A stretch of DNA of 64,000 nucleotides from RYN-230 sp963841695 (GTDB taxonomy: Bacteria; Actinomycetota; Actinomycetes; Streptosporangiales; Streptosporangiaceae). The stretch spans positions 124,001 to 188,000 of the forward strand of contig CAWJDQ010000001.1 in assembly GCA_963841695.1 (NCBI GenBank), in the 5' to 3' direction. The stretch's first letter is position 1, and every line of letters begins with the position of its first letter. The notes beneath the pieces are model-generated. The model ran no database searches. It was not told the DNA's origin and saw nothing but the letters and a program-made list of their open reading frames with translations. This document shows, piece after piece, positions 1-8,722 of this stretch. Both the position numbers and the translations under genes were made by a program.

Positions 1-94
1 CCTCTGGCCAGGCGCTATAGCTGTTACAAAGTTATGAAGAAGCTGGACCCTGCCGCGGGCGGTGGGTGTCCCAACGCGGTAAAGTCCTGGGGCT

Positions 95-583
95 GTGGGG
101 ACACAAGGCATCATCGTCGGGCAGGTCGTCGAGGTGCGGGACCATCCGCATGGCGACCGGATCTGGCTGGCGAAAGTTGATCTTGGACTTGGCGATCCGG
201 TGCAGATCGTATTCGGGGGCAAGCGGGTCATCCAGCGGAACAGCCTGGTGCCCGTGGCACCTCCTGGATCCCGCTTGGACGGGGTCAAGATGCGTAAGAG
301 GAGATACCGCGGGGAGGTATCTCACGGAATGCTCTGCAGCCTTGCAGAACTTGGCTGGGATCCAACAGTGACGGACCGGGTGGCCAGACTCGCTCCTTCT
401 GACGGCTTGAAACCCGGCACCTGCCTCGATGACCACGCTAATGACTGGCAGTCCATCGTCCTCAATCCGAGAGCGCAATGGACTGGCGGAGTGCTGATCG
501 CCACACGGCAGGTCTTGTCTGGGGAGTGGCACCTGGGCAAGCGGGGTGTCTTGCGGCGGCGTCGGATACGCCAGGGTGCGTAG
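95..583 (+). CDS. tRNA-binding (EMAP/PheT-N OB-fold) domain protein
   Basis: A 162-residue protein starting at GTG. Residues about 6-90 resemble the tRNA-binding OB fold found at the N terminus of the PheRS beta chain and in stand-alone tRNA-binding proteins: the VGQVVEVRDHPHGDRIWLAK stretch, then GGK, then a late SHGMLCSLAELGW segment. That last piece is the typical family signature, with a Met-Leu-Cys-Ser core. The C-terminal 60 residues, rich in Arg, are not recognised. The protein is too short for a synthetase and has no catalytic domain, so a role in binding tRNA or structured RNA is inferred only. It sits alone at the window edge, transcribed towards the decaying response regulator and hemC. 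The GTG start has no strong ribosome binding site. Confidence 0.6.
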   Translation: MGTQGIIVGQVVEVRDHPHGDRIWLAKVDLGLGDPVQIVFGGKRVIQRNSLVPVAPPGSRLDGVKMRKRRYRGEVSHGMLCSLAELGWDPTVTDRVARLAPSDGLKPGTCLDDHANDWQSIVLNPRAQWTGGVLIATRQVLSGEWHLGKRGVLRRRRIRQGA

Positions 584-659
584 TCCCTTGGAGCCGATCG
601 GGTCAGGTCGCGGGTTGGCTAAGTTAGCAGGCACGAAGCTCCCGCCGGTATAGCCGGTT

Positions 660-962
660 GGCAGCGGGCTTTCGTTGATCAGGTCCGCATAGTCAGCCTC
701 GGCGCGCGCCGATATCGTGATCACTTCGGCATGGCCGCCCTGGCCGTCCTGGGTCGAGCAGCCGGGCGAGGTCAAAGCCGCTTTCGTCCCCGAGCCCGAT
801 GTCGACGAGGATGACGTCCGGCCGCAGAGCGCGGGCCTGCCGGAGCGCCTCGGCGCTGTTCGAGGCCACGCCCCGCACCGTCAGGCCTTCTCGCTGCAGG
901 AGAACGCTAGCCGCCTTGAGGAAGGCGTCGTTGTCATCAACCAGCAGGCACCGTATCGACAT
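660..962 (-). pseudogene. Response regulator receiver domain, frameshifted remnant
   Basis: From the ATG at 962 the frame encodes a clear receiver domain: MSIRCLLVDDNDAF, the acidic pair, and the phospho-acceptor region VILVDIGLGDESG followed by FDLARLLD. Near 750-760 homology jumps to another minus-strand frame that continues with DGQGGHAEVITISARAEADYADLI, the expected beta-4/alpha-4 portion. After about 667 the expected lysine segment is lost. No output domain follows. I read this as a single-domain or truncated response regulator broken by at least one frameshift. It lies just downstream of the broken hemC and shares its decay. Confidence 0.6.
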
Positions 963-1199
963 CCGCTCATGGTGGCAGGGATACTTGCGCCCCGCATTGC
1001 GGCTAGCAGGAATTCCGCCGCGGCTCACGAGCATCGCCCCGGCCAGCCGTCGGTGACTGGATCGACCGGACATCTGCTGCATGCCGAGTGGCCATCTATC
1101 GGTTGCCGTCTTTCATGGTTGTGATAGCAGAGACAGTTGAGAGCACCGCCCGGGATGGCCGCCGGGCCGCGGTCACCGGGGCGCGGTGGTGACGGCGGA

Positions 1200-2157
1200 T
1201 CGGTAGCCCGGTGCGGGGTGTGATCGAGCAGCGCAGCGCCGCCCTGCTGGAGCAGTGTCTGAGCTCAGCCGGCGGCCGAGCGCATCGCCGTCGCGGGCGG
1301 CACCGGTCGATCTGCGCCCGGATCACCGAGGAGCCGTCCGGCGCGGCGATAACGCCCGACAGGCGCACCTCCGGTTCGGCGGCCGGCTCCGCGGCCAGCT
1401 CGGCGAGGGCGCCGACCGGCGCGCTGCAGCCGGCGCTCGAGCGCGGCCAGGAAACTGCGTTCGGCGATGGCTGCGGCCCGGGTGGGCGGGTGGTCCAGGG
1501 TGCTTGAGCCGGGCCGCGGTACTCGGGTCATCGGTACGGCACTCGACGGCCAGCACGCCCTGCGCCGGGGCGGGCATCAGCAGCGTGGGGTCGAGGGGCG
1601 TGGCTCGGACAGTCGAGCGAGGCCGAGCCTGGACAGTCCCGCCACGCCAGCACGAGGGCGTCGACCTGGCCGCTGGCGAGCTTGCGCAGCCGGGTGTCGA
1701 CGTTCCCGCGGATCGGCACGATCCGCAGCTGACGGCCGGTGGCGCGCAGCAGGGCGGCCCGCCGGGGTGACCCGGTGCCGATCCGCGCTCCGGGCGGCAG
1801 GGCGTCGAGGCTGGTCCCGCCGGGCCAGACCAGCGCGTCGCGCGGGTCTTCGCGGGCCGGGTACGCCGCCACCTGCAGCCCCGGCACCGGCGCCGTCGGC
1901 AGGTCCTTGCAGGAGTGCACGACGAGGTCGACCGCGCCGCGCAGCAGCGCCTCGCGCAAGGTGGTGGTGAACACCCCGGTCGTGCCGAGCCGTTCGATCG
2001 GCGCGGCCGACATATCCCCCGGCGTGGCCACCGTGACCAGGACGGACGGCTGGCCGCACTGCTCGCGCAACTGCCGGGCGATCCGGCCGGCCTGGGCCAG
2101 CGCGAGCGGACTGCCGCGGGTGCCCAGCGGCAGCCGGCGGTGGCGCGGGGGGCTCAT
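1200..2157 (-). pseudogene. hemC: Hydroxymethylbilane synthase (hemC), multiply frameshifted
   Basis: Porphobilinogen deaminase makes the linear tetrapyrrole in heme synthesis. The N-terminal half is intact from the ATG at 2157: LGTRGSPLALAQAG, HSCKDLPT, then GTGSPRRAALL and IRGNVDTRL, all family hallmarks. The frame is lost after VDALVLA near 1655. Recognisable pieces continue in other minus-strand frames: GLSRLGLARL, then PAPAQGVLAVEC near 1570, then AAAIAERSFLAALE near 1470, then RLSGVIAAPDGSS near 1360. At least three to four frame changes are needed to rebuild about 310 residues. The ATG overlaps the hemA stop by four bases (ATGA), so the two were once translationally coupled. A functional copy must lie elsewhere if the cell makes heme. 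Confidence 0.8.
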
Positions 2158-3431
2158 GTCCCGGCCTCGCCCGTACGCAGGTCAAAGAGCTGGCGCAGCG
2201 CGTCGAGATAGATCGGCCCGTCCGGGCCGGTGGAGAACTCCTTGGCCCGGACGGTCGGCTGGTGCAGGATCTTGCGCAAGATGCGGTGGACGGTGGCCGC
2301 CGTCTCGGCCCGCTGCTGGTCGCTGAGGCCGGGAGCCGGTCGTGCAGCCGGGCCAGCTCGGCGTCCGCGAGCTGCCTGATCTGCGCGTGCATCGCGGCGA
2401 TGACGGGCGCCGCGATCGCTTGGTCCTGCCGGGCGGTATACGCAGCAGCCTCGGCGGCGACGATCGCGCGGACCTGGGGGATCTGGTCCGGTACCGCCCG
2501 GTCGGCCAGATGCGGCCGAGGGCGGCGACGTCGAGCGTGTACGCCGGGCAGCCGCCCGACGGCGGGGTCCACATCGGGTGGCATGCCCAGGTCGAGCACG
2601 AACAGCGGCCGGCGGCCGGCCTGTGCCCGGGCGGCGCGCACGTGCCCGGCGAGCACGACGGGGCGCGGCGGCGCCGGTAGCGGTGACCAGGATGTCGGCG
2701 TCGGCAAGCGCGGCGGGCACGTCGCTGGCCCGCAGGTGCCTGCCGTGCACCGCTGCGGCCAGCCTCGGCGGCTCGCTCCTGGCTGCGGCTGGCCACTGAC
2801 AGCCGCCCGACGCCGGCCTCGCGGAGCAGCCGTGCCGCGAGCTTGCCCATGCTGCCGGTCCCCAGCACCACCGCCTCGCGGGCCGCGAGCCCGCCCAGGT
2901 GCGCCGCGGCGAGATCGAGGCCCGCCCGGGCGAGCGAGATGCCTTCGGTGCTGATCGTGGTCTGGGTGCGGGCCCGCTTGCTGGCCCGCAGCGCCGCGTC
3001 GATCAGGCCGCTAATGGCCGGGCCGGTGGTTCCCGCCGCCGCGGCCGCGCGGGCCGCGTCCTTGATCTGGGCGACAATCTGGTCCTCACCGACAGCCATC
3101 GAATCCAGCCCGCACGCGACCGAGAACAAGTGACTCGGCCGCCGCGCCGCCGGCCCGGATGCGGGCCAGCCGCCAGGACCTCGCCCGCCTCAACCCCCCC
3201 ATGGACCGCCAGCACGGCTGCGACCGCCCCGGCCACCGGTCCGGCCGGGCCGTGCGCGGCCGCATAAACCTCGACCCGGTTGCAGGTGGACAAGACAGCC
3301 ACCTCGTCGATGCACGGCATAGCATGCAACCGGGCCAGGACACCACCACGCTCCGCAGGCGAAACAGCCAGCCTCTCCAGCACCTCCGCCGCAGCGACCC
3401 GGTGGGAGACACCGACGTTCACAATCTTCAT
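2154..3431 (-). pseudogene. hemA: Glutamyl-tRNA reductase (hemA), multiply frameshifted
   Basis: GluTR reduces glutamyl-tRNA to glutamate-1-semialdehyde, the first step of C5 heme synthesis. From the ATG at 3431 the frame reads MKIVNVGVSHRVAAAEVLER and includes the catalytic-cysteine segment VLSTCNRVEVYA. It shifts near 3130 into FSVACGLDSMAVGEDQIVAQ, near 2760 into AALADADILVTATG, near 2640 into LFVLDLGMPPDVDPAVG with AAEAAAY and AMHAQI, and near 2330 into the C-terminal TVHRILRKILHQPTVRAKE dimerisation region. About four frameshifts break an otherwise complete gene of usual length. The gene order hemA-hemC is the standard actinobacterial one, but no hemD or hemB follows. Confidence 0.85.
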
Positions 3432-3783
3432 CGCGAGGGCCGTTCTGTCCCGGGATTTCGGGAAGGGCGATCTGGAGGGCCACTGGGCCGGGGCCGCCGG
3501 CACCTGGGCCGGGGCGCCTCGAACACGGCCGGGATCTCGCATCGCGGAAGTGATGCCCCGGCTGCCGGGCTCTCCGTCATCGCTCGCGCCTCACTTCCTT
3601 CGGCGTTGTGCGGCTTGCCGGGACCGTGCCGCACGTCTTCAGTTTCGCGGCCCGGGTCCGGTCGTGTCTTCGCGGCCAGCGCCCACCCCGGCTACCTGCC
3701 AGCAGGAATCACCGGACTCCGGTCAGCCGGAGCAGATGACGGCCGCGGACCTCGTCGTGGCGATACGCCGGTCTGCCGTGCGG
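3432..3783. other. Intergenic region upstream of hemA remnant
   Basis: About 350 bases between the hemA start and the end of the secreted protein gene. The open frames here are antisense or short and show no recognisable family. I see no convincing promoter, RNA structure or repeat. Confidence 0.4.
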
Positions 3784-4500
3784 CTACTCGGCGCCGATGA
3801 CCTTGAAGTCCTGGTTGACGAAGACGTGGTGCGGCCAGTTGACGCCGATGTAGTGGACCTCGTAGTCGCCATTGCTCAGCTTCACCACCCGGTTGACCAG
3901 GCCTCCCGGGTAGGCGGCCAGCGCGGCTTCCGTCGCCTTATTGGCTGCCGTTCCGCTGACGATCGTCCCCGAGCCTTCGGTGTAGTCCGCCGGGATCTGG
4001 CCGGCCTGCTTGGACGTGGTGGGTGCGCCTTGCTGGAAGGGGATCACTGTGGCCGAGGACGCCGTGTAGGCGTTGCCGGCCGGTTCGACGGTGATCTGGG
4101 TGGCCGTGATGCTCGTGTTATCGGTCGTCCCCAGGACCAGGACGTTTTCGCCGGCGGTGATGGCATTCGCTGAGGCCGGGCCGGTCTGCTTCTGGTAGGT
4201 GGTGGAGGACGCTTCTTTGATGGTCACTTTCTGGCCCGCTGATGTCGTCAGCGTGAAGCCTGACGTGGACACGCTGCCGACTGTGCCGGCTGCTCCTCCC
4301 GCGGCCGGCCCGGACCGGGCGTTGGAGCCCCCGCCCGATCCGGAAGGGTGGGCGAAGCCGCTGCTGGACGTGGATGAGCTGCTGCTGGCCGCGGCCGGGC
4401 TGCTGCTGGAGGCAGCGCTGACGATGCCGTAGGAACCGCCCGCAACGGCGATGGCCGCGGCGCCGACAATGATGGACCTGGTGAGTTTGCGCGAGGACAT
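3784..4500 (-). CDS. Secreted Ser-rich protein with DUF5666-like and PepSY-like segments
   Basis: A 238-residue exported protein. Residues 1-30 form a signal peptide (MSSRKLTRSI, then a hydrophobic AAAIAVAGG core ending near VSAAS). Residues 30-70 are a Ser/Ala/Gly linker. Residues 75-130 (GTVGSVSTSGFTLTTSAGQK, VTIKEASSTTYQK, VLVLGTTDN, ITATQITVEP) resemble the small beta-barrel DUF5666-type domain. The C terminus (ATEAALAAYPGGLVNRVVKL, then NGDYEVHYI) resembles a PepSY-type segment. Its molecular role is unknown; cell-surface location is inferred from the signal peptide. It appears monocistronic. The family call is by pattern only. Confidence 0.65.
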   Translation of the reverse strand: MSSRKLTRSIIVGAAAIAVAGGSYGIVSAASSSSPAAASSSSSTSSSGFAHPSGSGGGSNARSGPAAGGAAGTVGSVSTSGFTLTTSAGQKVTIKEASSTTYQKQTGPASANAITAGENVLVLGTTDNTSITATQITVEPAGNAYTASSATVIPFQQGAPTTSKQAGQIPADYTEGSGTIVSGTAANKATEAALAAYPGGLVNRVVKLSNGDYEVHYIGVNWPHHVFVNQDFKVIGAE

Positions 4501-4739
4501 GTGCTGGGCTTCTTTCGTCGATGCCTAAATCTGAGAGTGGCAGCCAACGCTGGAAGGGCGATGGAAGCAATCCGGAAGGTTTCCGGGAGTTTGGCCGGCC
4601 CGGGCTGAGACTCGGCTCTGAGGCGCCGCTGAGGCTTAGCGTCAACGAACGATTCACGGGCGCATTCACGTCGGCGCCAGCGGCCATCCGCGTACCCCGC
4701 TAGCCGGATCCGCAGTTACCTGCTAGCCGGTAGCGGAGC
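4501..4739. other. Intergenic region
   Basis: Upstream region of the secreted protein gene, between it and a downstream gene scrap. It probably carries that gene's promoter, but I could not pick out convincing -35/-10 boxes. Confidence 0.3.
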
Positions 4740-4790
4740 TTGGCCGCTCGCCGTGACGACATGGCGCCCGGAACGCATGATGATCGGGCC

Positions 4791-4937
4791 ATGACGGAGG
4801 ACGCGATGATCCCGCTACTGTCGGCGGCCGCCCGCATGGCTTGCGGGCGGATGACCCCGCAGCACCTCAACGCCCTGCACGCCAGTGTCGAGCGGGCATC
4901 CTGCCGGTCGGCCCGGCGGCCGACGGCATCATCCTGA
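4791..4937 (+). pseudogene. Fragment of a GntR/FadR-type regulator (FCD domain)
   Basis: A short frame encoding MTEDAMIPLLSAAARMACGR and MTPQHLNALHASVERA matches the helical start of an FCD ligand-binding domain, as found after the winged helix of FadR-subfamily GntR regulators. There is no DNA-binding domain upstream and the frame ends after about 48 residues. It is best read as a remnant of a lost regulator. Confidence 0.4.
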
Positions 4938-4952
4938 GCTCGCGCCGCAGGC

Positions 4953-5018
4953 TCATGCGCGGATCGTGCCGTAGCCGTTGCCGTTGGCCCCGCTGGCGCT
5001 GGTGACCAGGATGCGCAT
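4953..5018 (-). pseudogene. N-terminal scrap of an NAD(P)-binding Rossmann protein
   Basis: A 21-codon frame starting at ATG 5018 encodes MRILVTSASGANGNGYG and then stops. The pattern resembles the first beta strand and glycine loop of NmrA/epimerase-type proteins, although the usual GASG appears as SASG. The rest of the gene is absent; the FCD scrap follows directly. Two unrelated gene ends abutting suggest an old deletion. Confidence 0.35.
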
Positions 5019-5129
5019 CACGACGGGCTTCGTCGTCGCGGCGGGTGTTGATCGTGCCCTTCGCCCCGGGCCGGAGGGCGGCTTCGAAAGCGAGCTGATG
5101 TGCCGTGGCTCCTCCTCGCGGCGTCGTCT

Positions 5130-5831
5130 CTAACGATTTGCCTGGGCGCCGGGTACGCCATCCGGCCGCATGGCAAGCTGGCCGTCGGTCATGATCGCGG
5201 TCCGGCCAGCCCGGCGGGCGACGGAGCTGTCGTGGGTGACGATCACCATGGTGAGTTTCTGGGCGAGCCAGAGGTCCTCGAGCAGGGTGATGATCTCATC
5301 GCGGGTGCCCTCGTCGAGGTTGCCGGTGGGCTCGTCGGCGAGCAGGACTTTTGGCTGCTTGACTAGCGCCCTGGCGATGGCGACGCGTTGCTGCTGGCCG
5401 CCGGACAGCTCGGACGGCAGGTGCCTGGCCCTGTCGGCGAGGCCGACGCTGGCCAGCGCGGCACCGGCCCGGGTCCGCCGGCGCGCGGCGCGGACGCCGA
5501 GCGGTGCCAGCGCCGCTTCCACGTTCTCCTGCGCGGACAGGGTCGGGATCAGGTTGAAGGTCTGGAAGATGAACCCGATCGCCTCCGCCCGGACTCGGGT
5601 CAGCTGGGCTTCCCGCAGTGCGGCGAGGTTCTGGCCGTCGAGGGCGATCGTTCCGCTGGTGGGCCGGTCCAGGGCGCCGAGCATCTGCAGCAGCGTGGTT
5701 TTGCCGTGCCCGGTCGGGCCCTGGACGGCCAGCCACTCGCCGTGACCGATCACCAGGTCGACGCCGCGCAGCGCGTGCACGGTGTCGCGGCCCTTGCGGT
5801 AGTCCTTGGTGACGTCGCTCAGCGCGTACAT
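5130..5831 (-). CDS. ABC transporter ATP-binding protein, LolD/MacB-like
   Basis: A 233-residue nucleotide-binding domain of the MacB/LolD/FtsE type. It has a Walker A variant GPTGHGKTT (His where Ser is usual), a Q-loop at FIFQTFNLIPTLS, signature LSGGQQQR, Walker B VLLADEPTGNLD and switch His in VIVTHD. It energises the adjacent FtsX-type permease. The ATG at 5831 follows a GAAGG site; an in-frame ATG at 5882 overlaps the permease stop by four bases and is an alternative start that adds 17 residues. It is the last gene of the lipoprotein-permease-ATPase operon, presumably under the divergent MarR regulator. Substrate unknown. Confidence 0.9.
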   Translation of the reverse strand: MYALSDVTKDYRKGRDTVHALRGVDLVIGHGEWLAVQGPTGHGKTTLLQMLGALDRPTSGTIALDGQNLAALREAQLTRVRAEAIGFIFQTFNLIPTLSAQENVEAALAPLGVRAARRRTRAGAALASVGLADRARHLPSELSGGQQQRVAIARALVKQPKVLLADEPTGNLDEGTRDEIITLLEDLWLAQKLTMVIVTHDSSVARRAGRTAIMTDGQLAMRPDGVPGAQANR

Positions 5832-5878
5832 TGCTGCCCTTCGTTCCGCCGTGTGGTTGCGCATTTCATCCGGCCCGC

Positions 5879-7303
5879 TCATTCGACTCTGGCCAGTGCG
5901 GCGGCGGGCCGCAGCCGGGCCGCGCGCCAGCCGCCGAACGAGCCGGCGATGAGTCCGCCGGCGAGGGCGAGCGCTATCGCGAGGACGATGAGGCCCGCTG
6001 TAACCGGCGCGGTCAGCGGCACCGAGACGGTGTGGGTGGGGCTGGTGAGTGACCTGAGGATGCTGCCGGCCCCGTGCCCGGCGCCGGACACCGACGCGGC
6101 GTTGGCCGGTCCGACGGTCGCTGAGAGCGGCGGCGCCAGCTTGTCGATGAGGGCGGCGCCGGCGTACCCCAGTGCCACGCCGGCTGCCCCGCCGATGACG
6201 CCAATGGCAAGGGACTCGCCCATCACCTGGCCGACGATCCGCCGGGTCCGCCAGCCCAGCGCCTTGAGTGTGCCGAACTCGCGCACCCGCCGGGCCACGG
6301 CCGCCATCGTCAGGAGGCTGGCCAGCAGGAACGCCGCGATGAGCACGGCGACTGACAGCCATTTGCCGAGATTGTTGGCCAGGCTGGATGCGCTGGCCAG
6401 CGACCCGGTCACCTCGCTGGCCAGGTCGCTGGAGTCGGTGACGGTGGCCGACGGCAGTGCCTTGCTGATCTCCGACTGGACCGCGGGGATGTCGGCGGCG
6501 CTCGTGGCCGACACGTAGATCGTGTTCACCTGGCCGGTGAGGCTGGCCGATCCGCTCTTGGCGATGCGCTGTGCCTTGGCCAGCGGAACGTACACGTCCG
6601 GCGGGCTGCCGCCCTGCGGCACCGACACGATCCCGATGACCTTGAAGGTCGTGCCGCCGACGCTGATCGTGGAGCCCGCGGCCAGCTTGTTCTGCGTCGC
6701 GTAGCTGGAGTCGATCACTGCATCGTCGGAGTTGGCGTCCGCGGATGTCAGCGCGGTGCCGGCCGTCAGCCTGGCGGAGCTCAGCGACCCGAGCGAGGTG
6801 TTGCTCAAGTTGACGCCCTCGACAGCGAACGAGTTCGTGGAGAAATTCGAGCTGAACGAGCCCTGACCGGCGCTGATCGAGGGAACCGTCCCCGCGACGG
6901 TCACGTCGGTGAGCGTGAGCCCGCCCACGGCGGCCGCGACGTCGTGCTGCCGGGCTACTGTGGCGACCGAGTTGGCGCTGAGGGTGCCGTGCCCGCTGCT
7001 CACGAGGTCATTGACGTTGATCTTCGTGCCGGCGGCGATCTGGCCGCTCCTGACCGCCCGGATCTGCTGCCGGAAGCCGAAAGTGGTTGACCCGCCGGAG
7101 CCCTGTTTCGGCGGCTGCGTGACGGTGAGGTCAGTCCCGACGCCGTACAGCGTGTGCAGCACCGCGGCCTGGGAGTTCCTGACGCCGTCGGAGGCGGCCA
7201 CCACCGTGATGACCAGGCCGATGCCGACCGCCAGGCCGAGTGCTATGAAGATGGCCTGCCGCATGCGTCGGCGCAGCTCGCGGCGCAGATAAGTGAAGAA
7301 CAT
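5879..7303 (-). CDS. FtsX/MacB-type ABC transporter permease
   Basis: A 474-residue permease with the MacB topology: an N-terminal membrane segment (AIFIALGLAVGIGLVITVVA, residues about 16-36), a large extracytoplasmic domain of about 250 residues, and three C-terminal membrane segments, with REFGTLKALGWRTRRIVGQV between the first two and LRPAAALARVE at the end, typical of FtsX domains. The start at 7303 is chosen because GGAGG lies nine bases upstream. It probably works mechanically with the neighbouring ATPase to move or release a lipophilic compound or lipoprotein. It starts five bases after the lipoprotein stop, so the genes are co-transcribed. Confidence 0.9.
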   Translation of the reverse strand: MFFTYLRRELRRRMRQAIFIALGLAVGIGLVITVVAASDGVRNSQAAVLHTLYGVGTDLTVTQPPKQGSGGSTTFGFRQQIRAVRSGQIAAGTKINVNDLVSSGHGTLSANSVATVARQHDVAAAVGGLTLTDVTVAGTVPSISAGQGSFSSNFSTNSFAVEGVNLSNTSLGSLSSARLTAGTALTSADANSDDAVIDSSYATQNKLAAGSTISVGGTTFKVIGIVSVPQGGSPPDVYVPLAKAQRIAKSGSASLTGQVNTIYVSATSAADIPAVQSEISKALPSATVTDSSDLASEVTGSLASASSLANNLGKWLSVAVLIAAFLLASLLTMAAVARRVREFGTLKALGWRTRRIVGQVMGESLAIGVIGGAAGVALGYAGAALIDKLAPPLSATVGPANAASVSGAGHGAGSILRSLTSPTHTVSVPLTAPVTAGLIVLAIALALAGGLIAGSFGGWRAARLRPAAALARVE

Positions 7304-7308
7304 GACGG

Positions 7309-7731
7309 CTAACCTCCGGCTAGCTGAGATTTGCAGGAACTGAATGCCGACCGCTGCGCCGGGCTGCCAGTCCGCAGGCTGAGGATGGACCGGACAATGC
7401 CCTGGCCGTGCGCCCCCGGCGACCCGGCGGGGAGGGCCACGCCGCGCGAGTGCAGGCAGCTGGTGAACGTCCGCAGGGCTGCGCTGAGCCCGCCGGCCGG
7501 GGGGCGCAGCGGCTTGCACGCCTTCCTGGCCCCGCCTCCTGCGTGCCGGTTCAGGCAGCTGAGATAGGCGGCGGCGCTGACGGAGCCGGATGAGCTTGCC
7601 CTCGGGGCGGCCACCGGGGAGCCGGACGTGCCGCATGCGGCCAGGCCGGCCACCAGCAGCGCGGCCACGACGATGGGGATCCACCGGGCCGTCCGATGCC
7701 GGATTCTGCGTGCCGCCTGCTGGTACTGCAT
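7309..7731 (-). CDS. Small lipoprotein encoded with the ABC exporter
   Basis: A 140-residue protein with a basic N terminus, a hydrophobic stretch (WIPIVVAALLVAGLAAC) and a lipobox LAAC near residue 33, so it is probably lipid-anchored on the outer face of the membrane. The mature part has several Cys (CLNRHAG, KACKPL, CLHSRGV, SCKS), compatible with disulfides; the pattern resembles small actinobacterial lipoproteins found beside MacB-like exporters. Start choice: the ATG at 7731 leaves a normal signal peptide; longer starts add an unlikely Arg-rich leader. First gene of the operon downstream of the 7867-7895 promoter. Confidence 0.7.
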   Translation of the reverse strand: MQYQQAARRIRHRTARWIPIVVAALLVAGLAACGTSGSPVAAPRASSSGSVSAAAYLSCLNRHAGGGARKACKPLRPPAGGLSAALRTFTSCLHSRGVALPAGSPGAHGQGIVRSILSLRTGSPAQRSAFSSCKSQLAGG

Positions 7732-7841
7732 TCCGCCGCGCAATGGGTTCTCCTTCCCCGGCCTCCGGGCGCAGGGCCCGCGCCCGATAGCACGGCACCC
7801 GGACCACCGTGCTCGCATCGAATTGTCAACCCGCTGAGACT

Positions 7842-7860
7842 GTCATCCATGGTTGACTAT
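7842..7860 (+). promoter_or_regulatory. Putative MarR operator, copy 1
   Basis: A 19-bp element, GTCATCCATGGTTGACTAT, matched at 14 of 19 positions by a second copy 49 bp downstream. It lies just past the -10 box of the lipoprotein operon promoter, where bound repressor would block transcription. Confidence 0.5.
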
Positions 7861-7866
7861 TTGTGC

Positions 7867-7895
7867 ATCGTATGGAGGGCACGCTAGAATGTCAA
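7867..7895 (-). promoter_or_regulatory. Promoter of the lipoprotein/ABC operon
   Basis: On the minus strand: TTGACA (7890-7895), a 17-base spacer, then TACGAT (7867-7872), a near-consensus housekeeping sigma promoter. The operator copies sit on its -35 box and just downstream of its -10 box. Confidence 0.65.
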
Positions 7896-7909
7896 CTGTG
7901 GTTGCATAT
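7891..7909 (+). promoter_or_regulatory. Putative MarR operator, copy 2
   Basis: GTCAACTGTGGTTGCATAT repeats copy 1 with 14 of 19 identical bases, including TGGTTG and TAT. It overlaps the -35 box of the minus-strand promoter and lies close to a weaker plus-strand candidate (TTGTGC at 7861, 18 bases, TAGAAT at 7885-7890) that could drive marR. Confidence 0.5.
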
Positions 7910-7962
7910 CGTGGGGACGCGGCGCGCCAGGCCGGCGCGGGTCACGGCGGGCCAGGCCGGTC

Positions 7963-8517
7963 ATGACGCCTGACGACGGGCCCGGCACCGGCCCGGGCCG
8001 GGACGCCTTTGGCCGTGCGCTCCGGCGCGCCCTGGCTGGTTATCTGTCCCGCATGGATGAGGAACTGGCGGCGGCAGGCTTTGCCGACCGCCACTTCCCG
8101 CAGGGCCGGGTGCTTCGCCTGTGCGCTGGCCCGGGCGAGACGACGATCTCCGACGTCGGCCGTGCGCTCGGGATCACCAGGCAGGGCGCCAGCAAGATAG
8201 TCGCCGGGCTCAGGGCGCGGGGCTACGTCACCGTCACCCCGTCAGCGGCAGACGGACGGGAAAAGATCCTCACGCTGACCCCGCGAGCAGCCGAGTACAT
8301 GGCCGCCCGGCGTGCGGCCAGGCACGCAATCGAGGCTGACTTCCGGCGCACGATCGGCGCGGACGGCAGCAGCGACCTGCTGCGGTACCTGGACGTGCTG
8401 GCCGGCGAAGCCGGCACCGCGGGCGATCGTTCCGCGGAGTCTCCCGCTGTGCGCGCTCTCCGTTACCTGGACGCCGACTACTGGCCGGAGGATGCCGAGG
8501 ACAGCCCAGAAGAATGA
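7963..8517 (+). CDS. MarR family transcriptional regulator
   Basis: A 184-residue protein with a winged helix-turn-helix. TTISDVGRALGITRQGASKI (residues about 60-80) is the recognition helix region, followed by the wing GYVTVTPSAADGREKILTLT. Helices on both sides would form the MarR dimer. It is divergent from the lipoprotein/ABC export operon, and two copies of a 19-bp element lie between the genes, so it probably represses that operon and itself, with release by a small molecule that the exporter handles. The first ATG is used; the extra Gly-rich N terminus leaves open a later start near residue 31. Confidence 0.85.
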   Translation: MTPDDGPGTGPGRDAFGRALRRALAGYLSRMDEELAAAGFADRHFPQGRVLRLCAGPGETTISDVGRALGITRQGASKIVAGLRARGYVTVTPSAADGREKILTLTPRAAEYMAARRAARHAIEADFRRTIGADGSSDLLRYLDVLAGEAGTAGDRSAESPAVRALRYLDADYWPEDAEDSPEE

Positions 8518-8671
8518 GGCTGGCCAGGACCGTGATGCGGAACTCGACAGCGAGGGGCAGCCAGCCATCGCGGTATCAGGCATATAGCCGAAACAGCAGG
8601 TTGAGCCCGCGATCTAGTGTTCGGGCGGCGCAGGACCGCGCGCCGCTGCTACGGCCTGGACTGATCGCGCC

Positions 8672-8706
8672 GCCGGGCGGCCCCGCGGTAAAGGGGACCG
8701 CCCGGC
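8672..8706. terminator. Hairpin between converging genes
   Basis: Perfect nine-base arms GCCGGGCGG and CCGCCCGGC, extended inwards by CCCC/GGGG with one bulged A. It sits between the ends of marR (plus) and the anti-sigma gene (minus). There is no T-tract, as is common in actinomycetes; it could act in both directions. Confidence 0.6.
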
Positions 8707-8722
8707 ACGCGTGCTGTCCGGC

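Noticed and set aside
1577..2707. A 376-codon minus-strand frame over hemA/hemC as a novel gene
   Set aside because: It carries a middle part of HemA, then reads HemC out of frame; it is one of several frames of two broken genes.
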